Below are positions 9,067 to 17,978 of a stretch of DNA of 64,000 nt, one piece after another. The notes under the pieces were generated by a model that was given only the letters and a program-made list of their open reading frames with translations, searched no databases and had not been told where the DNA came from. The DNA is taken from assembly GCA_029260395.1 (NCBI GenBank), contig JAJDDJ010000008.1, forward strand, positions 1 through 64,000. Reading direction: 5' to 3'. Position 1 is the stretch's first letter. The number at the start of each line of letters is the position of its first letter. The stretch comes from Phycisphaerales bacterium. GTDB lineage: Bacteria > Planctomycetota > Phycisphaerae > Phycisphaerales > UBA1924. A program made the translations under genes and the position numbers.

Positions 9067-9096
9067 GCCCGCAGGCCACAGTTTTTGCTTGCGGGC
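9067..9096 (+). other. Hairpin in rpmA leader
   Basis: GCCCGCA and TGCGGGC form a 7-bp stem just upstream of the rpmA ribosome-binding site (CGGAGAT, 9104-9110). It has no T-run, so it is not a terminator. It could be a leader structure for ribosomal-protein feedback, or chance. Confidence 0.3.
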
Positions 9097-9118
9097 TACC
9101 TTTCGGAGATGATCTGCT

Positions 9119-9412
9119 ATGGCACATAAGAAGGGCCAGGGCTCGACCCGCAACGGCCGCGACTCGAACCCCCAGTACCTCGGCATCAAGATCACGGGCG
9201 GCGCCTTTGCGCAGGCCGGTTCGATCATCCTGCGTCAGCGTGGCACGCCCCACCAGCCGGGCTTCAACGTCCGGCGCGGCAAGGACGACACCCTTTTCGC
9301 GGTCGTGCCCGGCACGGTCGTGTTCCAGGGCCGTCGCGTACACATCGACCCGCAGGACCAGGACGTGCCGCGTCCCCACTTCCTGCGCGCCCACCGCGCC
9401 AAGCAGGCGTAA
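9119..9412 (+). CDS. rpmA: 50S ribosomal protein L27
   Basis: 97 residues beginning [17 protein letters not shown], the L27 signature, with [18 protein letters not shown] and the PGTVVFQ strand typical of the family. L27 reaches into the peptidyl-transferase centre with its N-terminus, which here begins directly with A-H-K-K, so no Firmicutes-type N-terminal cleavage extension is present. rplU (L21), the usual partner, is not adjacent. A strong terminator follows. Confidence 0.97.
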   Translation: MAHKKGQGSTRNGRDSNPQYLGIKITGGAFAQAGSIILRQRGTPHQPGFNVRRGKDDTLFAVVPGTVVFQGRRVHIDPQDQDVPRPHFLRAHRAKQA

Positions 9413-9441
9413 ACCAAAACCGGCAACCAGTGCTATTCGAG

Positions 9442-9468
9442 CCGCGAGCGGAAGCTCGCGGTTTTCTT
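9442..9468 (+). terminator. Intrinsic terminator after rpmA
   Basis: A perfect 8-bp stem CCGCGAGC/GCTCGCGG with a GGAA tetraloop is followed by TTTTCTT. Confidence 0.85.
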
Positions 9469-9540
9469 ATGGCGTGTCCGCTCGGTGAAGATAAACGTAC
9501 ATGCAAGTAGCGGACTGCTGTCGGCGCTCCATCGCGTTGC

Positions 9541-10425
9541 TCACGCCATCGCTTCTCGTATCCGTGCGCACTGGGCGATCACATCCACCGCGACCTCGAT
9601 CGGCAGTTGCGTGGCGCCATCGCTCAGCGCCTTGCCTGGCTCGGGGTGGGCCTCGATGAACAGCGCGTGCACGCCCGCAGCGGTTGCTGCGCGCGCCAGC
9701 AGCGGGGCGCGGTCGGGCCGGCCTCCCGTTTGTTCGCCGCTGCCGGGCAGCTGCGTCGAGTGTGTGACGTCAAAGCAAACGGGCGGCGAACCGAGTTCGG
9801 TGAACGTTGAGCAGTCGAGTTCCATCAGGTCGCCAAGGCCCGTAAAATCGTTGACGAGGCGGTGGTAGCCAAAGAACGTGCCGCGCTCGGTGAGCAGCAC
9901 GTTGTCGCAGTCGGCCTCGGCGAGCTTGCGGACGGGGCCGACCATCTCGCGCGGGCTTACGAACTGGCCCTTCTTGACGTTCACGCCCCGGCTGTGCTTG
10001 GCAGCGGCGTTGCCCGCCGCCTCCAGCAGGTCGCTCTGCCGGCACAGGAACGCAGGGATCTGCAGCAGGTCCACGGCCTGAGCGGCGAGATCGCACTGCT
10101 CGGGCGTGTGCACATCGGTCGTGATCGGTACGCCCAGTTCCTTACCGATCGAGGCGAGCCAAGCCAGGCCTTTCTCCAGCCCCGGCCCACGCGGCGAGTG
10201 CGCGCTCGAGCGGTTGGCCTTGTCGAACGAGGCCTTGAAGACGTAGCTCAGGCCCAGCTCGCGGCAGCATTGCCGCATGGCCAGGCCAATGGCTAGGCCC
10301 ATCTCGCGTGATTCCAGCACGCACGGCCCGGCGATGATGGCCAGGGGTTGGCCCGGGCCGATCGAGACACTTCCAACTCGGCAAAGCCTGTGATCGGCTT
10401 GGGCATCGTTCGCGGTGGGGGCCAT
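9541..10425 (-). CDS. kdsA: 3-deoxy-8-phosphooctulonate synthase (KDO8P synthase)
   Basis: 294 residues. Visible landmarks are IAGPCVLESREMG, the KASFDKANRSS active-site segment, GVPITTDVH, the metal/phosphate region IPAFLCRQSDLL, and FDVTHSTQLPG. The enzyme condenses PEP with arabinose-5-phosphate to give KDO-8-phosphate for lipid A core. waaA, the KDO transferase, starts only 170 bases away on the opposite strand across tRNA-Val, so the pair likely serves the same LPS pathway. Confidence 0.96.
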   Translation of the reverse strand: MAPTANDAQADHRLCRVGSVSIGPGQPLAIIAGPCVLESREMGLAIGLAMRQCCRELGLSYVFKASFDKANRSSAHSPRGPGLEKGLAWLASIGKELGVPITTDVHTPEQCDLAAQAVDLLQIPAFLCRQSDLLEAAGNAAAKHSRGVNVKKGQFVSPREMVGPVRKLAEADCDNVLLTERGTFFGYHRLVNDFTGLGDLMELDCSTFTELGSPPVCFDVTHSTQLPGSGEQTGGRPDRAPLLARAATAAGVHALFIEAHPEPGKALSDGATQLPIEVAVDVIAQCARIREAMA

Positions 10426-10467
10426 GGCGCTAGCCTAGGAGAGTTCCCATATAAGGGGATGCAGTTC

Positions 10468-10541
10468 GGGCGGGTAGCTCAGTTGGCTAGAGCGCTTGCT
10501 TTACACGCAAGATGTCCGGGGTTCGAGTCCCCGCCTGCCCA
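10468..10541 (+). tRNA. tRNA-Val (anticodon TAC)
   Basis: 74 bases with a complete cloverleaf: acceptor GGGCGGG/CCTGCCC (one G-U), D arm GCTC/GAGC, anticodon arm CTTGC/GCAAG around TTTACAC, T arm CGGGG/CCCCG around TTCGAGT, discriminator A. The CCA tail is not encoded. Confidence 0.97.
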
Positions 10542-10595
10542 TTGGCGTTTGCACCCGGCGAGTCCCGCTGGGACGGTCATGGAGCGAAGCCGAGC

Positions 10596-11876
10596 GTGAA
10601 CCTCCTCGACGTGGTGTATCTCGGTGTCGCCGCGGCCACCAGCCCGTGGTGGGTCCGCAAGGCCCGGGGCGGCTGGGGCCAGCGCTTCGCGATCGATCCG
10701 CCCACGCTCGCCGAGAAAGCGCCCGGCAAGCCGAGGATTCTGCTGCACGCGGTATCGGTGGGCGAGGCTGCGGCCCTGCGGTCGCTGGTCCCGATGCTCG
10801 TCGATCGGGGCGCCGAGGTGATCGTCTCCTGCACCACCGATACCGGTCTGGCCAGAGCCGAGGCGCTGTACGCGGATATCGCTCATGTGGCGCGGTACCC
10901 GCTGGATGCCTCGTGGTCGGTTCGGCGGTTTCTCGATGCTCTCAATCCGGACGCGGTGGGGCTGGTGGAGCTGGAGCTGTGGCCCAACTTCCTCAAGGCC
11001 TGCAGCAAGCGGGAGATTCCCGTGGCGGTCATCAACGGCAGGCTGAGCGAGCGGTCGTTCAAGGGCTATCGCAAGATCGCTCGGTGGGTGAGACCGAGCT
11101 TCGCGGCCCTCTCGGCGGCGGCGGTGCAGGACGAGGCGTACGCCCAGCGGTTCGCGGCGATGGGCACGCCCGAGGACCGAATCCGGGTCACGGGCTCGAT
11201 GAAGTTCGATGCTGCCAAGATCGCTGATCGGGCCGACGGGCAAGACGAGCTGGCCCGGGCGATGGGCATCGACCCGGCTAGACCGTTGGTGGTGGGCGGC
11301 AGCACGGGTCCGGGCGAGGAGGCCCTGCTGCACCGGGCGTGTGCCGCGGTGGGCCCGGAGGTGCAGTTGCTGTGCGCACCGAGGCGGCCCGAACGATTTG
11401 ATGAAGCTGCTGCGGCACTGCCGGGCTGCGTTCGGCGGTCGGCGGTCCAAGCTGGCGGCCAGATCGACTCGGGCTCGGGGCGGTTCCTGTTAGACACGAT
11501 CGGCGAGCTTGCTGCGGCCTATGCCTTGGCCGATGTGGTGGTGGTGGGACGGAGCTTCCCGCTGGCGGGGGGAGGCGAAGGCTTGGGCGGTTCGGACCCG
11601 ATCGAGCCCATCGCGCTGGGGCGGGCGACCATCTACGGCCCGGACAGCGCGAACTTCCGGGACGTGGTCCAGGGGTTTGAGCGGGCTCGGGGGCTCGTGC
11701 GGGCCGGGGATATGGGCTCGCTCGTTGATAATATTCGTAAATTGATAGGGTCATCGGAGGAACGGTCTGCCATGGCCGAGCGTGGCCGGGCTTGGATCCG
11801 CCAGCAGATGGGGGCCTCGGGCTTGCACGCTGACATGCTGATGGCACTCTCAGCGGGCTCAAGCAAGAGAGGGTGA
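10596..11876 (+). CDS. waaA: 3-deoxy-D-manno-octulosonic acid transferase (KDO transferase)
   Basis: 426 residues from the GTG at 10596, preceded by GGAGCGAAG; the open frame reaches back into the tRNA, so the upstream ATG at 10512 is rejected. The GT-B fold shows HAVSVGE (51-57, with the catalytic base Glu57), ELELWPNF (125-132) and the C-terminal GGSDPIEP sugar-nucleotide segment. It transfers KDO from CMP-KDO to lipid A at the inner membrane; residues 1-20 contain a weak hydrophobic anchor. Paired with kdsA. Confidence 0.93.
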   Translation: MNLLDVVYLGVAAATSPWWVRKARGGWGQRFAIDPPTLAEKAPGKPRILLHAVSVGEAAALRSLVPMLVDRGAEVIVSCTTDTGLARAEALYADIAHVARYPLDASWSVRRFLDALNPDAVGLVELELWPNFLKACSKREIPVAVINGRLSERSFKGYRKIARWVRPSFAALSAAAVQDEAYAQRFAAMGTPEDRIRVTGSMKFDAAKIADRADGQDELARAMGIDPARPLVVGGSTGPGEEALLHRACAAVGPEVQLLCAPRRPERFDEAAAALPGCVRRSAVQAGGQIDSGSGRFLLDTIGELAAAYALADVVVVGRSFPLAGGGEGLGGSDPIEPIALGRATIYGPDSANFRDVVQGFERARGLVRAGDMGSLVDNIRKLIGSSEERSAMAERGRAWIRQQMGASGLHADMLMALSAGSSKRG

Positions 11877-12245
11877 AATCCACCGGTCTGCCGTGCCTGG
11901 CTGTTGTGTGCAAATCGGAGAGAAGCGCGACCGCTTGAAAATGGCTACTTGAGTCTGAGGCCCAACCATGGCATGATGGGGAGCAAGACTGACGGCCCGC
12001 GCCGGGCGGCACAACCGCCGCTGGTGGGCCAGACAGCCCGAGAGCCGCTGGGAGACCGGCGCAAGCTGCGGGCGTGCGCACCGATCGCTGGGAAGCTGCC
12101 CGCGGGGCGAGCGGCTCGGGCGCGCAAGAGTCTGTCCCTGATCGATGACCGATTGGTGCGATGGCACACGGTCCGAGTTGCTGAACGTCCACGTCACGAG
12201 CCCCCTGTCACAGCCCTGTTACAGCCAAGCTCGCGGAGAACCTTG
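11877..12245. other. Gene-free stretch upstream of the peptidase
   Basis: About 370 bases. An open frame in phase with the peptidase extends back to 11904 but is rich in basic residues and lacks a signal peptide. I read it as leader DNA; only the weak promoter at 11949-11977 can be pointed to. Confidence 0.5.
11949..11977 (+). promoter_or_regulatory. Possible promoter for the subtilisin-like gene
   Basis: TTGAGT, a 17-base spacer, then CATGAT, each four of six matches to the sigma-70 boxes, about 270 bases before the ATG at 12246. Confidence 0.25.
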
Positions 12246-15200
12246 ATGCCAAACCGTACCACTTCCCGTCGAGTTTCTTCTGCAGACGCGGGCCAACTGA
12301 TCGACACGTTGGAAGCGCGCGTGCTGCTCTCGGGAGCGGGCGAAGCGTTCGGCGTTGGTCCGATGCCCGCGTCGCCGCAAGAGGGCTCGGAGGTCATCGC
12401 GTGGCGGGGCATCCGCAAGGAAGTGGTGGCGGGCTCGTGGCTCCTGACCAACGACGTTTCGATGACCCAAGAACAGTGGGATCAGCGCGCTCGCGGCGTG
12501 CTCGACGGATTCAATCTGTCGCCCGTTGAGGTCAAGCGCATCGGTCTCGGGTACTCGGCGAAGGTGGTGCTTGATAGCGCGGTCACCGAGTTCGCCAAGC
12601 AGGGGCTTGCCGCGGTCGACCCGCTGTTTGCCACACTCGAACCCGACGGCATCTACCAGGCGAACCGCATCCCCAACGACCCCGACCTCACCAGCCAGTG
12701 GGTTCATGACAACTCCGGTCAGTTCGTGCAGGGGTTCGGCTTCGGTGTGCCCGGCGCGGACATCGACAGCACCGAGGCGTGGGACCTCACCATCGGCTCG
12801 CGCAGCGTGATCGTCGCGGTGATCGACACGGGTGTCGATACCGACCACCCGGACCTGGCGGACAACATCTGGTTCAACCCGGGCGAGATTCCGGGCAACG
12901 GCCTCGACGACGACGGCAACGGATTCGTTGACGACGTCAACGGCTGGGACTTCGGCGAGAACGACAACAACCCTGACGATGCCGACGGGCATGGCACGGG
13001 TTCGTCCGGCTTGATCGGTGCGGTGGGCAACAACGGCATCGGTCGAACGGGCGTGGCATGGGAGGTCTCGATCCTGCCCATGAAGATCGCCGACCGGTTC
13101 GGCAGGCTGACGTTCAGCGCCATCGTCGGCGCACACGATTACCTCACGATGATGATCAACGACTTCGGTCACAACATCGTCGCGTCGAACAACAGCTACG
13201 GCGGGTTCGATCAGTCAATCTGGACGGACATCCCCGATGACCAGGACCCCGAGGACGTTCGCGCCGGCGAGCAGGCCGCCATCGCACGATTCATCGAGAC
13301 CGGCGCCGCGTTTGTCGCGTCGGCGGGCAACAGCTCCTTCGACACCGACAACCCCGACTTCACGCACTTCCCGTCGTCGTACAATCTGCCGGGCCTGATC
13401 TCGGTCGCGGCGACGGCCCCCGACGACACCATCGCCGGTTTCAGCAACTACGGCGCCGAGTCGGTCGACCTCGCTGCCCCGGGCGTTTCGCCAGGTTCGC
13501 TCGCCCCCGGCGGCGGGTACCAGCCCTTCGGCGGCACGTCCGCTGCGGGCCCGGTCGTCGCGGGCGCGATCGCGCTCATCAAGTCGCTGCGTCCGGATGC
13601 TTCAGGCGAGGAGATCCTCAACACGCTCATCGCCAGTTCCGATCCGCTGCCCACGCTGCAGAACAAGGTGGTCTCGGGCGGGCGGATCAACATCGCCCGC
13701 GCGCTGCAGATCATCGGGCTCGACGGCCCGGTGGTTCGCCGAATCGAGCCCGGCCCGCGCTCGGGCCAGTTCAGCCCGTTCACGGGCGACGCGATCGATC
13801 AGGGCGTCGTGGTCTTCAACAAGGACATCGACCCGGACTCGCTGTCCGCCTCCAGTGCGACACTCACGTCCGCGGGCGCCGACAAGATCCTCGGCACCGG
13901 CGATGATTTCAGCATCCCGGTCACCGATGTGCGGGTGCCGACACTTGTGAGCGATAGCGAACTGATCACCCGCCTCGCCGACGGCGAGGAAAGTCGAACG
14001 ATCGTGATCGACTTCGATCTCACGAGCTTCAGCGGTCAGCGCCTGCCCGTGAACACCTACAACCTGCGCTTGAACTCCGGCACCCCCGGTACTCCTCTGC
14101 TGACGGATACCGACGGCAACCTGCTCAACGGCAGCCTGTCCGCCGGGCAGAACGAGAACTACGAGTTCCAGATCGTGCCCGCGACGGGCTCGCTCGAGCC
14201 CAACGACACGGTCGCGCTTGCTACACCGGTGCCGTTCGCGGCGTCGGGCACCGCCGAGTTCACAGGCGTGTTCCTGGGCGACGGCACCAACGCCGGTCTG
14301 GACGTCGATATCTTCCGGCTTGATCTGGCGCGCGGCGGGCTGATCTCAGCCAAGGTCATCGCCCAGCGGCTCAACCCGGCGTCGCCGCTCGACGGCATGC
14401 TCCGCCTGTTCAACGCGCTGGGCGAAGAACTCGCCGTCAACGACCAGTCAGACGGGTTCGATCCCGCGCTCGACTTCTTCGTGACCACCGGCGGCACGTA
14501 CTACGTCGGCGTGTCGGGTTTCCCGAACGACGACTACGACCCATTCCTCGCTGGCAGCGGCAGAACGCAGTCCACCGGTACCTATTCGGTGCAGTTTGAC
14601 GTCGAGCTCATCGGCGACAGCCGCTTCCCGGCTGTCGGACCCAACTTCACCGAGCCGCAGGCGATCCCCGACGCGGGCCAGTTCGTGTCGACTGTGTTCA
14701 TCCCCGATGCGCGCGAGATTCTCGATGTGAACCTGCGCATCGACGCAACGCACACCTTCGTCGGCGATCTCCGCGTGACGCTGATTTCGCCCTCGGGCCA
14801 GACCGCGATCCTGGCTAACCGCCAGGGCGGCAGCACCGACGACATGCGGGTGCTGTTCGATGATGAAGCGACGCTGCAGATCGTGAACTCGGCAGGCCCG
14901 CTGACCGGGTCGCTGCGCCCCGTCGAGGCGCTGAGCATCTTCGACGGCGAGTCCGCCGAGGGCACATGGACCCTGCTGGTGCAGGACCTTCGCAGCTCCG
15001 ATACCGGCTCGCTCGAAGACTGGCAGCTCGAACTCACGCTCTCCAACGACATCTTCGGACCGTTCGAGCTCAATGACACCCCGGCCACCGCGGCCACTCT
15101 CGCGGGCATCAACGGCTCGGGCATCGGCTCGGTCGAGGCGGCCATCGGCGACGGCGGGTTCGGCCTGTTCGACCGCGATCTGTTCCGCTTTACCGCCGAG

Positions 15201-17765
15201 ACCGGTGCGACCCTTACCGCTTCGGTTGTCTCAACTTCCGAGAGCGGTTCGCCCACGCTCAACACCGCGCTGCGGTTGTTCGACGTTGACGGCAACCCGC
15301 TCGTAACCACCAGCCCGACGGGCACGCTCAACAGCACGATCGCCTCGTTCGTGTTCACCAGCGGCGGTACGTACTACCTCGGTGTAAGCGAGGGTGCCAA
15401 CGCCGCCTACAACCCCTTCAGTGTGACCAGCGGCACCATCGCGCAGACGACGGGCACCTACACGCTCAGCGCCGTTGTAAACCGAGGTATCAGCGACGGC
15501 TCAGCAGTCGTCGGCAGCTCCACCACGAGCGTGGGCATCAGCACCGACGGCACGTTCTTTGGCGCTAACGCCAACAACCAGGTCACACGCCTGAGCATCG
15601 GCGGCCTCGAGTACATCGGCAACGAGAACACCCCGGTGATCGGCCGGTCGTTCTTCGGCGGTGTCGCCGACGGAGCGGTCTTCCTCAACGACGGCTCGGG
15701 CAGCGCCGCCACCCTCCCCGTCTCCATCTCCGATCAGTCCGACTTCTTCAACAACCGCCTCAACGTGCAGGGCCGGTTCCGCGACCTGAAGATCGAACGC
15801 AACGTCTCGTTCGGCGACAACGACGAGTTCGTCGCCATCGATGTCATTCTCAGCAACGACGGCACGACCGAGCTGCCGGGCATCGCGTGGATGGAGGGCT
15901 TCAACCCCAACCACGGGTACAGCCTGTTCGTCAATTCCGCCTCGACCATCAACGACATCGACAACACCGATCCCTACGCCAGCGCGAGCGTCATCACCAA
16001 CACGCTCACGCAGGGCAAGACCGTCGCGCTCGCGGCCCCCGCGACCGACGGCCGGGCCAGGCTCGACTTCATCGGCCAGAACCAGAACCTGCGCGACCCG
16101 TCGTTGCTGCTGGGCACGCCGGCCAACGACCCCAACGGGCTCACGCAGGACCTCACCATGGTCATGAGCTTCGACGTGGGCACCATCCCCGCGGGCAGCA
16201 CCCAGACGCTGCGGTACTTCATCCTTACAGGCGATAGCCCGGCCGAAACGAAGGCCATCTACGACACCATCAACGCGGGCACCGCTACCGGCCACCTGGC
16301 TTCGGACACCGCCAACCCCGCGACCGAGACGCTCAGCGACGGCACGCCCATCCCGACGCTGCCCTACCGCGCGTACTACCCCGAGGGCTTCGCCAGCGCC
16401 ACCACCAGCCACTTCCTGCCCATGCTCAACCCGCACGATCAGGCCACCCGCGTGGTCGTCGTCGCTCGGTACGAGGACATCACGGTCGAGCGCGACTCCC
16501 TCATTGCGGACTTCACCATCGAGGGTCAGCAGCGTGGCGGCGTGACCATAACCACGCCCCAGGCGTTCGCTGCTGGCCGTTCGCTCGTGCGGACCGACTT
16601 GCAGGCGCTGGGCAAGGTCGCCAGCTACGGCATCGAGGTCTGGAGCGAGCGCCCCATCTCCACAACGTTCAGCTACTACGACGAGTTCAACGCGGGCCGA
16701 AGCGCTCTGGGCGAGAGCTTCACCGCAGAGCCCGCTAACGACTGGGTCTTCCCCGAGGTCGTCAAGGGTGAAGGCCGCACCGATGTGATCGTGTTCCAGA
16801 ACACGACCGACCGCGTGATCAAGGTCGAGGGCACGTTCATCACCGAGGACGGCCCGCTGAGCATCCGCCCGACGTTCGAGCTCCAGCCCTACCGCCGGGG
16901 CGGGTTCAACCTCGCGGGCGTGACCACGCTGCCCGAGGGCACCTACGCGATGCGCCTCGAAGCCGACGGCGGCATCATCGCCGCGCTTTCCACATTCGAT
17001 TCGGGAACCATCTCGGGCAACCAGGCCGCAGAGGGCCTGCTCGGCACCATCGGCATCGGCACCGCGACGGGTGCGATCCCCGAGGGTCAGCTCGGTCTCA
17101 ACGGCACCGCCGAGCGCGTCGGGGTCGTAAACTCCAATAGCGTCGAGGTCGGCGTCGACTTCACGTTCATCTTTGAGAGCGGCACCGCGTACCGCACGAG
17201 CATCACCGTCGCGCCGGACAGCCGGGGCACGCTCAACGTCGCAAGCCTGCCTGGCTTCCCGTCGGGCGAGCCCTACGCCGTCACCTACGCAGCGTCCGAT
17301 TCGTCGGGCAATGCGATGCCCGTGGCGCTGGCCATGCCCGCCGATGTGCTGGGCGACCTCAACGCCTCTGCGTTCGCCAACTCGGCGTACTCGCTCTGGG
17401 CGTTCGGCGAAGGCTTCCGCCCCGCCGACCCGTTCAGCGGATCCGTCAGCGAGTACCTGCGTCTGTTCAACCCCAACGAGTCGCAGATCGTCGCCGAGGT
17501 GCAGATCCGCTTCGATGGCGTGCTCGCGGGCACGAACGAACCGCTCGGTCAGGAGACCTTCCGCTTCACTATCCCCGCCCGCCGGGTCATCGAGATCGAC
17601 GTGCACGAACTCGTCACCGGCGCACGCAGGCTGCAGAACGTGTTCTACGGCCTGACCGTCCGCACACCCGACGGTGTCGTCGCGTACATGGGCCGATTCG
17701 ATTCGTTCTTCGACGGCGGATTCGGTCTGCTCGGCACGCCGTTCGGTCGCCGCACGGACGTTTGA
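12246..17765 (+). CDS. Giant secreted subtilisin-like (S8) peptidase with LEPR-type N-terminus
   Basis: 1839 residues from the ATG at 12246 (GGAGAA before it). The N-terminus carries LIDTLEARVLLSG, a variant of the planctomycete LEPRxLL motif found on very large exported proteins. The S8 triad is Asp194 (VIDTGVDTDH), His249 (DGHGTGSSG) and Ser432 (GGTSAAGP). Then come a first PPC-like region (about 649-770), a proprotein-convertase P-like domain (about 801-930, with LRVTLISPSG and GTWTLLVQD), a second PPC-like repeat (about 937-1080), and about 750 residues with no family I recognise. Likely an extracellular or surface protease. A terminator follows. Confidence 0.9.
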   Translation: MPNRTTSRRVSSADAGQLIDTLEARVLLSGAGEAFGVGPMPASPQEGSEVIAWRGIRKEVVAGSWLLTNDVSMTQEQWDQRARGVLDGFNLSPVEVKRIGLGYSAKVVLDSAVTEFAKQGLAAVDPLFATLEPDGIYQANRIPNDPDLTSQWVHDNSGQFVQGFGFGVPGADIDSTEAWDLTIGSRSVIVAVIDTGVDTDHPDLADNIWFNPGEIPGNGLDDDGNGFVDDVNGWDFGENDNNPDDADGHGTGSSGLIGAVGNNGIGRTGVAWEVSILPMKIADRFGRLTFSAIVGAHDYLTMMINDFGHNIVASNNSYGGFDQSIWTDIPDDQDPEDVRAGEQAAIARFIETGAAFVASAGNSSFDTDNPDFTHFPSSYNLPGLISVAATAPDDTIAGFSNYGAESVDLAAPGVSPGSLAPGGGYQPFGGTSAAGPVVAGAIALIKSLRPDASGEEILNTLIASSDPLPTLQNKVVSGGRINIARALQIIGLDGPVVRRIEPGPRSGQFSPFTGDAIDQGVVVFNKDIDPDSLSASSATLTSAGADKILGTGDDFSIPVTDVRVPTLVSDSELITRLADGEESRTIVIDFDLTSFSGQRLPVNTYNLRLNSGTPGTPLLTDTDGNLLNGSLSAGQNENYEFQIVPATGSLEPNDTVALATPVPFAASGTAEFTGVFLGDGTNAGLDVDIFRLDLARGGLISAKVIAQRLNPASPLDGMLRLFNALGEELAVNDQSDGFDPALDFFVTTGGTYYVGVSGFPNDDYDPFLAGSGRTQSTGTYSVQFDVELIGDSRFPAVGPNFTEPQAIPDAGQFVSTVFIPDAREILDVNLRIDATHTFVGDLRVTLISPSGQTAILANRQGGSTDDMRVLFDDEATLQIVNSAGPLTGSLRPVEALSIFDGESAEGTWTLLVQDLRSSDTGSLEDWQLELTLSNDIFGPFELNDTPATAATLAGINGSGIGSVEAAIGDGGFGLFDRDLFRFTAETGATLTASVVSTSESGSPTLNTALRLFDVDGNPLVTTSPTGTLNSTIASFVFTSGGTYYLGVSEGANAAYNPFSVTSGTIAQTTGTYTLSAVVNRGISDGSAVVGSSTTSVGISTDGTFFGANANNQVTRLSIGGLEYIGNENTPVIGRSFFGGVADGAVFLNDGSGSAATLPVSISDQSDFFNNRLNVQGRFRDLKIERNVSFGDNDEFVAIDVILSNDGTTELPGIAWMEGFNPNHGYSLFVNSASTINDIDNTDPYASASVITNTLTQGKTVALAAPATDGRARLDFIGQNQNLRDPSLLLGTPANDPNGLTQDLTMVMSFDVGTIPAGSTQTLRYFILTGDSPAETKAIYDTINAGTATGHLASDTANPATETLSDGTPIPTLPYRAYYPEGFASATTSHFLPMLNPHDQATRVVVVARYEDITVERDSLIADFTIEGQQRGGVTITTPQAFAAGRSLVRTDLQALGKVASYGIEVWSERPISTTFSYYDEFNAGRSALGESFTAEPANDWVFPEVVKGEGRTDVIVFQNTTDRVIKVEGTFITEDGPLSIRPTFELQPYRRGGFNLAGVTTLPEGTYAMRLEADGGIIAALSTFDSGTISGNQAAEGLLGTIGIGTATGAIPEGQLGLNGTAERVGVVNSNSVEVGVDFTFIFESGTAYRTSITVAPDSRGTLNVASLPGFPSGEPYAVTYAASDSSGNAMPVALAMPADVLGDLNASAFANSAYSLWAFGEGFRPADPFSGSVSEYLRLFNPNESQIVAEVQIRFDGVLAGTNEPLGQETFRFTIPARRVIEIDVHELVTGARRLQNVFYGLTVRTPDGVVAYMGRFDSFFDGGFGLLGTPFGRRTDV

Positions 17766-17811
17766 TCGCCCGCAGCATTCCAGCTGCTGCATGACAACCC
17801 ATTGATCCACC

Positions 17812-17845
17812 AGCACCCCGGGCACTTCGCTCGGGGTGCTTTCTT
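17812..17845 (+). terminator. Intrinsic terminator of the S8 peptidase gene
   Basis: A perfect 9-bp stem AGCACCCCG/CGGGGTGCT with an 11-base loop, then TTCTT, just after the stop codon of the plus-strand gene. Confidence 0.8.
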
Positions 17846-17902
17846 CGCGGTGATCGTCATGACGAACGGCGCGCGCTGAAGCGGCCACACCGAACTGGGC
17901 GC

Positions 17903-17939
17903 ATGAAAGCGCCCCGGCCGAGTTGATCGACCGGGGCGC
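17903..17939 (-). terminator. Intrinsic terminator of the zinc metalloprotease gene
   Basis: A perfect 9-bp stem GCGCCCCGG/CCGGGGCGC, followed on the minus strand by TTTC. It faces the plus-strand terminator about 60 bases away, isolating two convergent genes. Confidence 0.75.
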
Positions 17940-17978
17940 GAACACGAGAGTCAATTCTGAACGCTCAGGCCGCTGGCC

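Noticed and set aside
10512-10595. Upstream ATG of waaA overlapping tRNA-Val
   Set aside because: It lies inside the tRNA and adds a sequence that other KDO transferases lack; the GTG at 10596 has a better ribosome-binding site.
15501-17954. An 817-codon open frame antisense to the S8 peptidase gene
   Set aside because: It is a GC-codon shadow: composition is Arg/Ala/Val-rich with no motif, and the opposite strand encodes a clear peptidase with catalytic triad and domains.
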